Below, in pieces: positions 8,541-17,257 of a stretch of DNA of 64,000 nucleotides (position 1 is the stretch's first letter; every line of letters starts with the position of its first letter). The notes below the pieces were generated by a model. The model was not told the origin of the DNA. It worked only from the letters and a program-made list of their open reading frames with translations, and did not search any database. Made by a program: the position numbers and the translations under genes. The stretch is from IMG/VR virus record IMGVR_UViG_3300031630_000002, positions 1 to 64,000 of that record. One strand, 5' to 3'. This stretch comes from a virus.

Positions 8541-9113
8541 ATGGCTATTTTAACAAATTTCGGTATTCCAGCAGGAGATACTACCACTGCACAGACACTG
8601 ATGCCAAAACTACAATACAGATTTCGTGTAACATTTACAGGATTAGGTGACTCAAAGGGATCGTTAATTACACAGAATGTAATTAGTGCAACCAGACCTG
8701 GAGTTGATCATGACGATATTACCATTGATGCATACAACTCAAAGATACGACTTGCAGGAAAGCACATGTGGCAAGATGTTACAGTAGCATTACGAGATGA
8801 TACTAACAATGATGTTATAAAAGCAATTCGTTCACAACTGAACAAGCAAGTAAATCATACTTCTCAAGTAAGCGCAGAAGCAGGTGAAAATTATAAATTC
8901 AATGTAAAAATCGAAACACTTGATGGAACACATGGCACATCTAGTCTAGATGGTGTTATTGACTATTGGGAACTTGAAGGCGCATTTATCCCAAGTGCTA
9001 CATTCGGTGATTTGAACTATGCGACATCCGATGTTGTGCAGGTATCAATGACTATTCGTTTTGATAATGCGATATTGCGTACAATGGCTAATACTGGTTC
9101 AAGTGCTAACTAA
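8541..9113 (+). CDS. 19: Tail tube protein, T4 gp19-like
   Basis: A 190-residue protein with the gp19 pattern: N-terminal LQYRFRVTFTGLGD strand, central KIRLAGKHMWQDVTVALRDD and C-terminal DYWELEGAFIPSATFGDLNY followed by VQVSMTIRFDNAIL. This is the tube-fold family that stacks in hexameric rings inside the sheath. It is close in length to T4 gp19 (163). It lies directly downstream of the sheath gene, as in T4, and has its own late promoter and a strong AAGGAGAG SD. Confidence 0.92.
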   Translation: MAILTNFGIPAGDTTTAQTLMPKLQYRFRVTFTGLGDSKGSLITQNVISATRPGVDHDDITIDAYNSKIRLAGKHMWQDVTVALRDDTNNDVIKAIRSQLNKQVNHTSQVSAEAGENYKFNVKIETLDGTHGTSSLDGVIDYWELEGAFIPSATFGDLNYATSDVVQVSMTIRFDNAILRTMANTGSSAN

Positions 9114-9127
9114 TTTATTAGTAACTC

Positions 9128-10099
9128 ATGAGTAATATTATAAATTCGGCATCAAAAATTTACGGACAAGATCAATATGATCGGTCCGTGAATTTACTTG
9201 TTCCTAGAAATAAGTTTCAATTCCGTGTTGTTGTCTATCACATTGGTAGCAATAAGGCACTGGAGTTGACACGTATATCCGAAATACAAATGCCTAGTCA
9301 TTCTATGAAGACTCAGACATTAAATCAATATAACAAGAAGCGTACAATTCAAACTGGAATTGATTACACTCCTATATCATTGTCTGCGTATGATACCCGT
9401 GATGCAGAGATAGAAAAATTTCTAGTAGGATATAACAATCATTATTATTCAAGTCCTATGTCAGATAACTCTGATGTTATGATTGATGATGTTATTAATC
9501 AAAATTTTGCAGTTTCTGGTCAGAGTGCTAAGGGTTTTAATTTAACCAATGATCGTTATTATATTACTAAGATAGAGATAATTAGAACTTCTTCAGACGG
9601 CGATAAAAACATTATAGAAATTTATAATCCGATAATTACCAACATACAGGGCGATACACTGAATTATTCAGAATCAGCACCAGTACAATATCGTATAGAT
9701 TTCACATATGAAGGTTATAAAACAACTACCAATGGTGTAGAAGTAGAAGTGACACCAACGATAACACCAGAGCCTACTATAGTCACAGTGTCTACGCCTG
9801 TCCCCGCAGCAATTGTTGTTCCTGGATTGAGTGCAGAAGAGACACTAGCAGCAGATGAAGCAGAAGTATATAATCTAGCAGCAGGTATGTATGGCAACCT
9901 TGGAATAAAGTTTGTGCCAGTAGGACCAACTGTGGAATATGATGCAATCAGAAACATTCACACAGTGCAGGTTTATAATCCTGATACTAATCTCAATGAA
10001 AAAATGACGAATAATCCACCAACAGGTGTGCTTTCAGCATTATACCATACAAAAGAGCAATTTGAAAAAATCGTCAGTGACTACAATAAAGGTCAGTAA
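9128..10099 (+). CDS. Second tail-tube-fold protein with C-terminal extension
   Basis: A 323-residue protein immediately after gp19. Residues 25-200 repeat the tube-fold pattern: NKFQFRVVVYHIG, SEIQMPSHSMKTQTLNQYNK, TPISLSAYD, then YYITKIEII and a YRIDFTYEGYK end. About 120 further residues begin with a Thr/Pro-rich linker (VTPTITPEPTIVTV) and end with a compact domain. Paralogous tube-fold proteins in T4-like phages initiate or terminate the tube (for example gp54, gp3), so a tube-end role is plausible. The exact counterpart is not clear. Confidence 0.6.
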   Translation: MSNIINSASKIYGQDQYDRSVNLLVPRNKFQFRVVVYHIGSNKALELTRISEIQMPSHSMKTQTLNQYNKKRTIQTGIDYTPISLSAYDTRDAEIEKFLVGYNNHYYSSPMSDNSDVMIDDVINQNFAVSGQSAKGFNLTNDRYYITKIEIIRTSSDGDKNIIEIYNPIITNIQGDTLNYSESAPVQYRIDFTYEGYKTTTNGVEVEVTPTITPEPTIVTVSTPVPAAIVVPGLSAEETLAADEAEVYNLAAGMYGNLGIKFVPVGPTVEYDAIRNIHTVQVYNPDTNLNEKMTNNPPTGVLSALYHTKEQFEKIVSDYNKGQ

Positions 10100-10101
10100 A
10101 A

Positions 10102-10557
10102 ATGGCAAAATTTCACCAAGGCTTATACACGCCAAAAAATCCAGATAAATACTTAGGTAAGGGCTTACCACGATATCGTTCAAGTTGGGAACTAGTTGTT
10201 TTCAGAATGTGTGACAATCATCCATCCGTATTAGGTTGGGGCTCAGAAACACATCGTATCCCATACAAAAACCCACTTACTGGAAAAAATTCTAATTATG
10301 TGCCAGATTTATTGATGGTATATCAAGATGCAAACGGTAAGCAACACGCAGAGATGGTAGAAATAAAACCAGCGGGACAAACACTCGGTGAAGCAAAAAG
10401 TCAATCACAAAAAGCAGCCGCAGTAGTTAATCACGCAAAATGGGAAGCAGCAAGACATTGGTGCAGATCAAAAGGCTTAGGTTTTCGCGTCATCACTGAG
10501 CATGAGATATTCAATAAGCCAAAGAAGCGAACAAAAGCGCAAAGGAAAAAGAAATGA
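10102..10557 (+). CDS. 4: Head completion nuclease, T4 gp4-like
   Basis: A 151-residue protein very similar in pattern to T4 gp4 (gp50/65): GLYTPKNPDKYLGKG, WELVVFRMCDNHPSVLGW, RIPYKNPLTGKNSNYVPD, MVEIKPAGQ. The family has a PD-(D/E)XK nuclease fold; E30, D69 and E87-x-K89 are all present. gp4 completes filled heads before tail joining, possibly by trimming the packaged DNA end. The C-terminal tail is very basic (KPKKRTKAQRKKK). It overlaps the next gene by 4 bp (ATGA). Confidence 0.92.
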   Translation: MAKFHQGLYTPKNPDKYLGKGLPRYRSSWELVVFRMCDNHPSVLGWGSETHRIPYKNPLTGKNSNYVPDLLMVYQDANGKQHAEMVEIKPAGQTLGEAKSQSQKAAAVVNHAKWEAARHWCRSKGLGFRVITEHEIFNKPKKRTKAQRKKK

Positions 10558-11111
10558 CACAGAAATTAAGCGATACATTTAATTTACCGCCTATAGACGA
10601 TATATCATTTAACTTTGATGATGATGAAAATGAAATAGAACCATCATCGGAAGAAGTGATAAAGCAACTCACAGAACAAATATCAACACAAACAGAAACT
10701 ATGGATATGTCTATGAAAGTAGACGCAGCACTACCTATGGTGTTGGGATTAGACGCGATAGATGCAGAGATGGATGAATATGCAAAAAGAGCAATTACTG
10801 CGTTTGATGATATAGTAGATTTGGCAAAGAATGTAGACGATAGAAATGCCGCTGCATTGCTTGATAGTGCTAGTAAAATGCTATCAGCCGCGATAACCGC
10901 AAAGCAAACAAAGATGGATAAAAAAATAAAAATGATTGAGTTGCAGATGCGCAAAGAACGACTTGATATGGATAATCGAAAAGTAAACCATGTTATCAAT
11001 AAAGGTTTACCAGATGACGACCCAGAATCAATTGATGGTAGATTAATAGGAAATCGTTCAGAGATGCTAGCAGAAATAATGAAAAACATGAAAGCGGAAG
11101 AAGACAAATGA
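10554..11111 (+). CDS. 16: Terminase small subunit, probable (gp16-like)
   Basis: A 185-residue, largely helical acidic protein. An acidic N-terminus precedes a central coiled-coil region (AITAFDDIVDLAKNV, LLDSASKMLSAAITAKQTKM, IKMIELQMRKERLDM), the layout of T4 gp16. Gp16 rings stimulate the packaging ATPase gp17. The C-terminus (LIGNRSEMLAEIMKNM) resembles the gp16 end, where GSPTELM occurs in T4. gp17 follows 3 kb downstream rather than next door. The identification rests on architecture, size and context. Confidence 0.6.
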   Translation: MTQKLSDTFNLPPIDDISFNFDDDENEIEPSSEEVIKQLTEQISTQTETMDMSMKVDAALPMVLGLDAIDAEMDEYAKRAITAFDDIVDLAKNVDDRNAAALLDSASKMLSAAITAKQTKMDKKIKMIELQMRKERLDMDNRKVNHVINKGLPDDDPESIDGRLIGNRSEMLAEIMKNMKAEEDK

Positions 11112-11728
11112 TAGAAGATAGATTTATTGAATTAACTGATGTCACATTCGACAGAAATAGATTAGAGCAATTGTATGAATCAGTAAAGCATGCAGCACAA
11201 GATTATTCAAACATACGAAATAACGCCACGAAAGGGTTGTTTAGTTCAATTCGGGTAGAAGATCTAGAAGGTAAAGAATATCTAGATTATCCAGAGATAT
11301 CAGAAATTGTGAAATTATTCAATCCAGAAGTAAAACAGATAAAAAGTGGAAACATAGCAATAACAGTGTATAGGCCTGGTTTTCAATTCCACCCACATGT
11401 TGACTTTTCAAGAAAGTGTGTGATAATGATACCTATATTGCCATCAGATGGTGGCGTAGGGGTTGATTATTATGACTATGCTATACTGGGCGATAATCCG
11501 ATAATAACAGGTTATTCAGCGGGCGCTGAGGCTCATGATGAAGAATTTTATTTAGGAACACATATGTATTCAACTGTTCATCCTACATTAATGGATGCCA
11601 CACAGGTACATGGCGTTAGAAATGATTCTGATTGTGATAGAGTATATCTACAACTCAGTTTGTATGATGAATTTGAGAGATGTAAAGAACTGATTAAGTC
11701 GGGCGCTTTTTACAATAAAGATAAATAG
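11108..11728 (+). CDS. 2OG-Fe(II) oxygenase-like protein
   Basis: A 206-residue protein with an HxD motif in FHPHVDFSRKCVIMIPI (H97, D99), a distal histidine in DATQVHGVRND (H168) and an arginine in DRVYLQLSLYD (R178). This is the metal and 2-oxoglutarate arrangement of jelly-roll dioxygenases (2OG-FeII_Oxy families). Such enzymes hydroxylate proteins or nucleobases; the substrate here is unknown. It overlaps the small terminase gene by 4 bp (ATGA), so the two are translationally coupled and probably expressed late. A degenerate, purely structural relative cannot be excluded. Confidence 0.65.
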   Translation: MIEDRFIELTDVTFDRNRLEQLYESVKHAAQDYSNIRNNATKGLFSSIRVEDLEGKEYLDYPEISEIVKLFNPEVKQIKSGNIAITVYRPGFQFHPHVDFSRKCVIMIPILPSDGGVGVDYYDYAILGDNPIITGYSAGAEAHDEEFYLGTHMYSTVHPTLMDATQVHGVRNDSDCDRVYLQLSLYDEFERCKELIKSGAFYNKDK

Positions 11729-11729
11729 T
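11720..11729 (+). promoter_or_regulatory. Late promoter candidate
   Basis: GATAAATAGT overlaps the end of the oxygenase-like gene and lies 25 bases before the next ATG, with AGGAG between. It is a variant of the late motif. Confidence 0.45.
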
Positions 11730-11753
11730 TATAATATTAGGAGAATTAAACCA

Positions 11754-12266
11754 ATGAAGTCCTTTACAGAATATTTGACAGAATCAAAAAAAACATACAC
11801 ATTCCGCATTAAGTTAGCAAAGGAATTATCTGGCGATGATTTAACTCGCATTGAGAATCACTTAGCTAAGTACGATGTGCAGAAAGTAAGTGCACCAACT
11901 AAGTTGATGCTACAAAGCACACCTTATGATTTCCCACAACTACGTGGATACGAGATATATGTTGTTGAATTTGAGACAAATTTACCAGCAAGTGCATATC
12001 AGATACAAACAGAAATACAAGCCCTTATCGGAATTAGCGACGGATACATGAAAGTTCGTTCAGACCAAGAGCCGTTAGAGCAACGAGAGCAATCATTAAT
12101 GGATTCAGAATCTGATGATGAAGGAGTTTCAAGTTTGTTGGCTGATAGTACCTATTCAGAAGCAGAAGATATAAATCCAGAAGATTTTTTTGGTGACAAG
12201 TATAATACTTCTTTTGTTCAAGATTTATTGAAATTAAAAAAAGATCAGGAGAAGAAAGATGCATGA
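11754..12266 (+). CDS. Putative head-targeted protein (MKSF..YLTE N-terminus)
   Basis: A 170-residue late protein starting MKSFTEYLTESKKTYTFRIK. A short basic-amphipathic start ending in L-T-E resembles the capsid-targeting peptides of T4 internal head proteins, which the prohead protease gp21 cuts after (L/I)-x-E. A ferredoxin-like alpha/beta domain seems to follow (YTFRIKLAKELSGDDLTRIE, YEIYVVEFETNLPASAYQIQ). The C-terminus is acidic (residues 105-150). It overlaps the next, similarly designed gene by 8 bp. Head localisation is inference; the domain itself is unassigned. Confidence 0.7.
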   Translation: MKSFTEYLTESKKTYTFRIKLAKELSGDDLTRIENHLAKYDVQKVSAPTKLMLQSTPYDFPQLRGYEIYVVEFETNLPASAYQIQTEIQALIGISDGYMKVRSDQEPLEQREQSLMDSESDDEGVSSLLADSTYSEAEDINPEDFFGDKYNTSFVQDLLKLKKDQEKKDA

Positions 12267-13599
12267 AATGAGAACATTAATGGAATCATTAACTACTAAT
12301 ACTGAGGTATTGGTAGAAACAACCGTATTAGTAGATGGCAATGTTACATTGGACAATTTCGAAAGAACAGATGACAGTGAAGTATTCACTGCAACTGCAA
12401 ATGGCTTTGGTTCAACCGAAGGATCAGAAGATTATAATGCTGATATCAAAGACATGAATGTTACCATTCAAATAGACGCATTTGGTGATATAAGCGAAGG
12501 CGAATTCAAAGTTGTTAGTATTACTAGTGATGGTGTTAAATTCGCTCCAATGGACGGATTTACGATGGGCGAAGCAATGGGCGTAGACGCAGACGATTTA
12601 GTAAGTGCATCACAAACTGAATCAGTTGAAGAAGCAATGGGTCCGATGGCAAACATTAATGATGCTGGTGAAATAGAAATGACCAAAGCAGATTATGCTA
12701 AGATACATCGTGATTATAAGACAAAAATAGATGACACTTATATGGCATTGCGTCTTGATCATAAAACTGGTGGCACAGTATTGACACCAGTGAAATTCAT
12801 TGAGTCAATGTACGAAGCAGACGTAAAGAAAGTATGCAGAGATTGTGGCGATGAAATGCACAAGCCTACCACAGATTGCAGTCATGATTGTAATGATATG
12901 ACAGGTGAAAACTGGGTAACAGAAGAAGCAAAACCAGACTTTGCAGATATAGACAAAGATGGCGATAAAGAAGAAGACATGAAAAAGGCGGCAAACGATA
13001 TGGAAGATAAAAATTTAGAAGAGTCTCCAACAATGGATACTACTCAATTAGTAAGTATGTTACATAGCGCAGGTCTATCGGAAGAAGCGATAGAAAAGAA
13101 GATTACCGAATGGGCAAATTCACCAGCAAATGCGGGCGAAACTGAACCTACATCACATGGCGATCCATATGAGTTTGCACAGCCTGTAAACTTGTCATTG
13201 AAGCGTTATATGGATGCAGAAGACATGAAGGTTAGCGTAACTGAGCATACTGTAGACAACATGAAATCATTATACGAAGCATCTAAGAACAAGCCAGACT
13301 TTCTGGACATTGACAAAGATGGCGATACTGATGAAGATATGAAAGATGCAGCAGAAGATGTAAAAGAAGCAGTTGCTTGTAATGAATGTGAATGTGATCC
13401 ATGTGAATGTGATACATTAGAAGAATCACAGAGTCCAGCACAAAAAGCCGCTTTTGCGAAGATGTTAGCATCTAAGAAGAAAGAGCCTACAATGGACGAT
13501 GAGCCTGAGTACGATGGAGATAAGAAAGAGCCATCAGTGGAAGAATCATTGGAAGAATCCAAAGAATTGGCAATCTTGCTTAAAAACGCAGGACTATAA
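12259..13599 (+). CDS. Acidic head-associated protein with EF-hand-like and Cys-rich segments
   Basis: A 446-residue, strongly acidic protein. After a targeting-like start (MHEMRTLMES) comes a beta-rich region (about 20-110). A Cys cluster follows (C193, C196, C207, C211; CxxC..HxCxxxC spacing). Two near-identical Ca-binding-like loops, DIDKDGDKEEDM (230-241) and DIDKDGDTDEDM (350-361), are each preceded by KPDF. A second Cys cluster occurs at 374-384 (CNECECDPCEC). Several LEES or LEE sites could be prohead-protease sites. Proteins of this design are common in marine T4-like phages without known function. Late expression from the promoter at 11720 is likely. Confidence 0.7.
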   Translation: MHEMRTLMESLTTNTEVLVETTVLVDGNVTLDNFERTDDSEVFTATANGFGSTEGSEDYNADIKDMNVTIQIDAFGDISEGEFKVVSITSDGVKFAPMDGFTMGEAMGVDADDLVSASQTESVEEAMGPMANINDAGEIEMTKADYAKIHRDYKTKIDDTYMALRLDHKTGGTVLTPVKFIESMYEADVKKVCRDCGDEMHKPTTDCSHDCNDMTGENWVTEEAKPDFADIDKDGDKEEDMKKAANDMEDKNLEESPTMDTTQLVSMLHSAGLSEEAIEKKITEWANSPANAGETEPTSHGDPYEFAQPVNLSLKRYMDAEDMKVSVTEHTVDNMKSLYEASKNKPDFLDIDKDGDTDEDMKDAAEDVKEAVACNECECDPCECDTLEESQSPAQKAAFAKMLASKKKEPTMDDEPEYDGDKKEPSVEESLEESKELAILLKNAGL

Positions 13600-13734
13600 A
13601 GAACTTAGACCTTAGGACCGTTATAATTACAGGCTTGCCCGTTTTTATTATCTAAGGAGAGAGGATGCCGTTATCCATTATATGTAATTCGCTACTATAT
13701 ATATAAAAAACGGCAATTATTTAAGGAAGAAATT

Positions 13735-14055
13735 ATGAACGATATGAGAAAATTAATAGAAGCAGTATTACAAGAATCACCTACACAAGTGGGCGATGTT
13801 ATTACATATAAGAATAAATCTTATAAAGTAGTTGGTATCAATCCTAATGACTTCAATGATGTTATGATTCGTTCACAATCCGGCGATGAAAGATGGGTTA
13901 ATGTTAATAAATTAAGTACTAATGAATCAGATGTTATAGAATCATTAGACGATGATGTAGATGTTAGTGCTGACGAACTAGTAAACGAAGTAATTGACAT
14001 TGATACATTTCTAGAAAATTTAGAAATATCAGTGCGCAATATAATTTCAAAATAG
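13735..14055 (+). CDS. Small putative head-targeted protein
   Basis: A 106-residue protein starting MNDMRKLIEAVLQESPTQVG, again with L-x-E sites near the N-terminus. A small beta-barrel-like segment follows (VITYKNKSYKVVGINPNDFN, then MIRSQSGDERWVNVNKL), and the tail is acidic. AAGGAAG is the SD. It lies between the acidic head-type protein and the large terminase. The 135 bp upstream hold only AT-rich sequence and a 13-codon frame behind AAGGAGAG (13665) that I do not call as a gene. Confidence 0.7.
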   Translation: MNDMRKLIEAVLQESPTQVGDVITYKNKSYKVVGINPNDFNDVMIRSQSGDERWVNVNKLSTNESDVIESLDDDVDVSADELVNEVIDIDTFLENLEISVRNIISK

Positions 14056-14073
14056 AGAAAATAGTTAACCTAT

Positions 14074-15630
14074 ATGGCAGCAGATACTAAATTAGTAAAA
14101 ACCCCACATCAACAAGAAAATTACACACACGAACAATTAGTAGAATTGGCAAAATGTTCTAATGATCCCAAATATTTCATGAAGACTCATTGTTGGATAC
14201 AGCATCCTACCAAGGGTAGAATGAAGTTTGAGTTGTTTGACTTCCAAGAAGAATTGGTTGATGTATATCACAATTATAGAAACTCAGTAGCATTGATCTC
14301 CCGCCAAATGGGAAAATCAACGTGTGCTGCTGGCTATCTATTATGGTATGCAATGTTTGTACCAGATCAGACAATCTTAATTGCAGCACACAAATATAGT
14401 GGTGCACAAGAGATAATGCAGCGTATTCGCTTTGCATATGAAACATTGCCTGATTATCTGAGAGCGGGCGCTACATCATACAACAAAGGTTCATTGGAAT
14501 TTGATAATGGCAGTCGTATTATTGCACAAGCAACTACTGATAACACTGGTCGTGGTATGTCTATATCACTAGCATACTTAGACGAGTTTGCGTTCGTGCG
14601 CCCAAATATCGCAAGAGATTTCTGGACAGCATTGTCACCTACATTAGCAACGGGTGGTAAATGTATTATAACATCTACCCCCAACCAAGATGATGACCAA
14701 TTTGCACAGATTTGGAGAGATTCACAAAAGAAGACAGATGAGTACGGTAACGAAACTGATCTAGGTATTAATAGTTTTGCCTCTTATGATGCGATATGGG
14801 ATAGACATCCTGATAGAGATGAAGAGTGGGCAAGAATAGAGCAAGGTAAGATTGGCGAAGAGAAATTCAGACGTGAGCATAAAAATGAATTCATCGCATT
14901 TGATGAGACATTGGTAAGCAGTTTGAAATTAGCCATGATGGAACCAAAAGAAGCATGGGCAATGCAAGGACAAGTACGCTGGTATAAGCCCTTGAAATCG
15001 GGTAATTTATATCTTATTGCATTAGATCCTAGTTTAGGAACTGGTGGAGATAACGCAGCGATACAAGTGTACGAATTGCCGGGTATGAAGCAAGTTGCTG
15101 AATGGCAACATAACAAAACAACTATACAGCAACAAGTAAGAATTTTACAGAAGATAGCGATTTACATAGATGAAGAGACAAAGCAGCAATCGGAAATATA
15201 TTATAGCCTAGAAAACAATTCAATGGGCGAAGCGGGATTGGTATGTGTAGAAGAGATAGGCGAAGAATTCTTCCCAGGAACATTCTTGAGTGAGCGTAAG
15301 AAGCATGGAAATACAAAAGCGTATCGTAAGGGATTCACTACGACACATAAATCAAAGATAGCAGCATGTGCTAAATTGAAATATTGGGTAGAGACTGATA
15401 AGTTGGAAATAGCAAGTAATAATCTACTACGTGAATTGAAAGTATTTATTTCTCGTGGTAATAGTTACGGCGCAAAAGAAGGCGAGAACGATGATTTGGT
15501 TATGGCACTAGTATTGATCATACGAATGGCACAAGAAGTAACCAACTACGAAGATACTGCATATGAATACCTGATGGAAGAAGGTTTGGATAATGACTAC
15601 GATGATCCAATGCCAATGTCATTTTTATAA
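14074..15630 (+). CDS. 17: Terminase large subunit, T4 gp17-like
   Basis: A 518-residue DNA-packaging motor. N-terminal ATPase: Walker A SRQMGKS (76-82), Walker B SLAYLDEF (165-172), coupling motif around TSTPN. C-terminal RNase-H-like nuclease: LIALDPSLGTGGDNAA for the first aspartate, later LENNSMGEAG, and ENDDLVMALV for the last acidic pair. T4 gp17 (610 residues) pumps DNA into the prohead and cuts concatemers headful by headful. It lies about 3 kb downstream of the gp16-like gene with head-type genes between them. Confidence 0.95.
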   Translation: MAADTKLVKTPHQQENYTHEQLVELAKCSNDPKYFMKTHCWIQHPTKGRMKFELFDFQEELVDVYHNYRNSVALISRQMGKSTCAAGYLLWYAMFVPDQTILIAAHKYSGAQEIMQRIRFAYETLPDYLRAGATSYNKGSLEFDNGSRIIAQATTDNTGRGMSISLAYLDEFAFVRPNIARDFWTALSPTLATGGKCIITSTPNQDDDQFAQIWRDSQKKTDEYGNETDLGINSFASYDAIWDRHPDRDEEWARIEQGKIGEEKFRREHKNEFIAFDETLVSSLKLAMMEPKEAWAMQGQVRWYKPLKSGNLYLIALDPSLGTGGDNAAIQVYELPGMKQVAEWQHNKTTIQQQVRILQKIAIYIDEETKQQSEIYYSLENNSMGEAGLVCVEEIGEEFFPGTFLSERKKHGNTKAYRKGFTTTHKSKIAACAKLKYWVETDKLEIASNNLLRELKVFISRGNSYGAKEGENDDLVMALVLIIRMAQEVTNYEDTAYEYLMEEGLDNDYDDPMPMSFL

Positions 15631-15638
15631 CACAAAAA

Positions 15639-15647
15639 GATAAATAC
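15639..15647 (+). promoter_or_regulatory. Late promoter candidate
   Basis: GATAAATAC 26 bases upstream of the next ATG, followed by AAAGGAA as SD. Confidence 0.6.
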
Positions 15648-15673
15648 ATATATAATTAAAAAGGAATAACCCG

Positions 15674-16945
15674 ATGAATGACATTTCAACAGAAATCTTT
15701 AACATATTAAAAGGCGCAGGCTACAAGATGCGTTTGTATACAATTGATGGTGTAGAGACACTTAATGTAGAAGAAGCAACACGACTATATGCAGTAGATC
15801 AAAACTTGATTGTTACGATAAAACAAGAAGATAATAAATTTGAAGTTATTGTAAAGATTGGGGAAAGTTACGACATACAGAGAAATAAAGATATTTTAGA
15901 TGCAATCAAATCAATTGCACATGGAAAATTAGGCGAGTTCACAATGAGAAAGTTTGACAAAAAAATACAACCAAAGACAGATGCACAAGTAACAGAAGGT
16001 TTTACGAAGGCAGGCGGTTCAACAAAAACAAGTTATATCAGATTGCCAGAAGCAACTCTTATCATCAAGCACAACAAGCGTGTTAATGAAGAAATTCGTG
16101 GTTCTCGCAGTAGAAATATTCATAGTTTGTTTATTGAAAATGCATCAGGTGAAAAGTTTGCATTCCCACATAAGTACATGGCAGGTGCGAGAGCAATGAC
16201 TATGCATGTTAATGAGCAGGGAAATCCTTACGATGTTAAGGGACAAGCGATTTTGGCAATGTGTGAAGAGATTTCAGATTTGAACAAATTCACGAAATAC
16301 ACAAAGCAGAACAAATTAGTTAACGAAGATAATCAAGAAATCGTAGAAACTATTAAATCAAAGATTGCTCAACTAAAAGAGTCAGTTAAGCGTATGGCTA
16401 CCAAGCGTGGTTATGATAATTTTAAAGTTGAAGTAACTGAAGATTTAATTGAAGAAACCCTTGACATCTCTGAAAAATTCAAGTATAATGCATTATCAAC
16501 TGAGAGCATGCAACAAGCACTTGCTACAGTAAATCGTGTAGTATCTGAAACTAAATTGAAAGAGGCGAAAACCGTGAGCGCAATTGAAAACTTAGAAAAA
16601 TTGATCAACATCGTTAAATCTGGTGTTAAAATTCCTATTGATGCAACTGATCCAGAGCATCCTGAAAATGCAATTACTGATTTCTCAGGCGATGGTGGCG
16701 AGATTGCAGCACTAGGACATAAAGCATCATACATTGGTATGAAGGCGATTAAAGTAAAGCAATTTGAATTGTCTAACTTACTTGATATGCTTAGCGTAGA
16801 TGTTCATAAAATGAACAAGACATTCCGCACTGCACTTGATCATTTACTTGATAAGGTAACAGAAGAAATAGTTCCAGAAGTGGCACAAGCAGCGCCATCA
16901 ATGGATAGCGAAGCAGTTTCTAATTTGCGTAAGATGGTAGGTTAA
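15674..16945 (+). CDS. Conserved late protein of marine T4-like phages, function unknown
   Basis: A 423-residue protein. Conserved-looking core: RGSRSRNIHSLFIENASGEK, then HKYMAGARAMTMHV and QGNPYDVKGQAI (about residues 150-200). I recognise this as a widespread hypothetical protein of cyanophages and relatives. The C-terminal half is helical and may form coiled coils. Its place after gp17 and behind a late promoter suggests a virion or assembly role; nothing identifies an enzyme. The start is set by AAAGGAA eight bases before the ATG. Confidence 0.8.
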   Translation: MNDISTEIFNILKGAGYKMRLYTIDGVETLNVEEATRLYAVDQNLIVTIKQEDNKFEVIVKIGESYDIQRNKDILDAIKSIAHGKLGEFTMRKFDKKIQPKTDAQVTEGFTKAGGSTKTSYIRLPEATLIIKHNKRVNEEIRGSRSRNIHSLFIENASGEKFAFPHKYMAGARAMTMHVNEQGNPYDVKGQAILAMCEEISDLNKFTKYTKQNKLVNEDNQEIVETIKSKIAQLKESVKRMATKRGYDNFKVEVTEDLIEETLDISEKFKYNALSTESMQQALATVNRVVSETKLKEAKTVSAIENLEKLINIVKSGVKIPIDATDPEHPENAITDFSGDGGEIAALGHKASYIGMKAIKVKQFELSNLLDMLSVDVHKMNKTFRTALDHLLDKVTEEIVPEVAQAAPSMDSEAVSNLRKMVG

Positions 16946-16947
16946 CT

Positions 16948-17112
16948 ATGTTTACTAAATGGATGAAAGATCGCTTAACAGAACGCACATCGTTAGATGG
17001 AGCAGTATTAATCGGCACTGGACTAGCAATTTTATTGCTAGGTCCATTGGCAAAAGTAGCAGCATGGATTGCCCTTGTATATGGTATCTGGTCTGTTATT
17101 AAAGAAGAATAA
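16948..17112 (+). CDS. Small membrane protein
   Basis: A 54-codon gene beginning 2 bp after the upstream stop: MFTKWMKDRLTERTSLDGAV, one hydrophobic segment of about 27 residues (AVLIGTGLAILLLGPLAKVA and on), and a charged IKEE end. A possible hairpin membrane topology is centred on GP. Small proteins of this type with an ERTS-DGAVLIG pattern occur in other marine T4-like phages. Its function is unknown; a membrane or lysis-related role is only a guess. Confidence 0.75.
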   Translation: MFTKWMKDRLTERTSLDGAVLIGTGLAILLLGPLAKVAAWIALVYGIWSVIKEE

Positions 17113-17209
17113 ATTTAAATGAAGCAGCGCCAGTTGAGAGCCTGCATTATCAATGTAATATCTTCAATTAAAGACTAAAAAATTAAATCAAATTAAAACG
17201 AAAAAGTGC

Positions 17210-17238
17210 TTGACAGTAGGCATGAAAAGAAGTATACT
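17210..17238 (+). promoter_or_regulatory. Early sigma70-type promoter for gene 32
   Basis: TTGACA (17210-17215), 17 bp, TATACT (17233-17238). The predicted mRNA has a leader of about 85 bases before gene 32, longer than the other early leaders here. The 97 bases between the upstream stop and this promoter show nothing recognisable. Confidence 0.85.
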
Positions 17239-17257
17239 GTATAGGCTAAGTAATAAA

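Noticed and set aside
10511-11107. Antisense open frame of 198 codons
   Set aside because: Low-complexity Ser/Ile/Ala product opposite the terminase small subunit; a codon-bias shadow.
13206-13562. Antisense frame opposite the acidic head-type gene
   Set aside because: Ser-rich product mirroring Asp/Glu codons; no start signals.
13665-13706. 13-codon frame with a strong SD before 13735
   Set aside because: Too short to support as a gene; it may be a leader peptide, but nothing else suggests regulation there.
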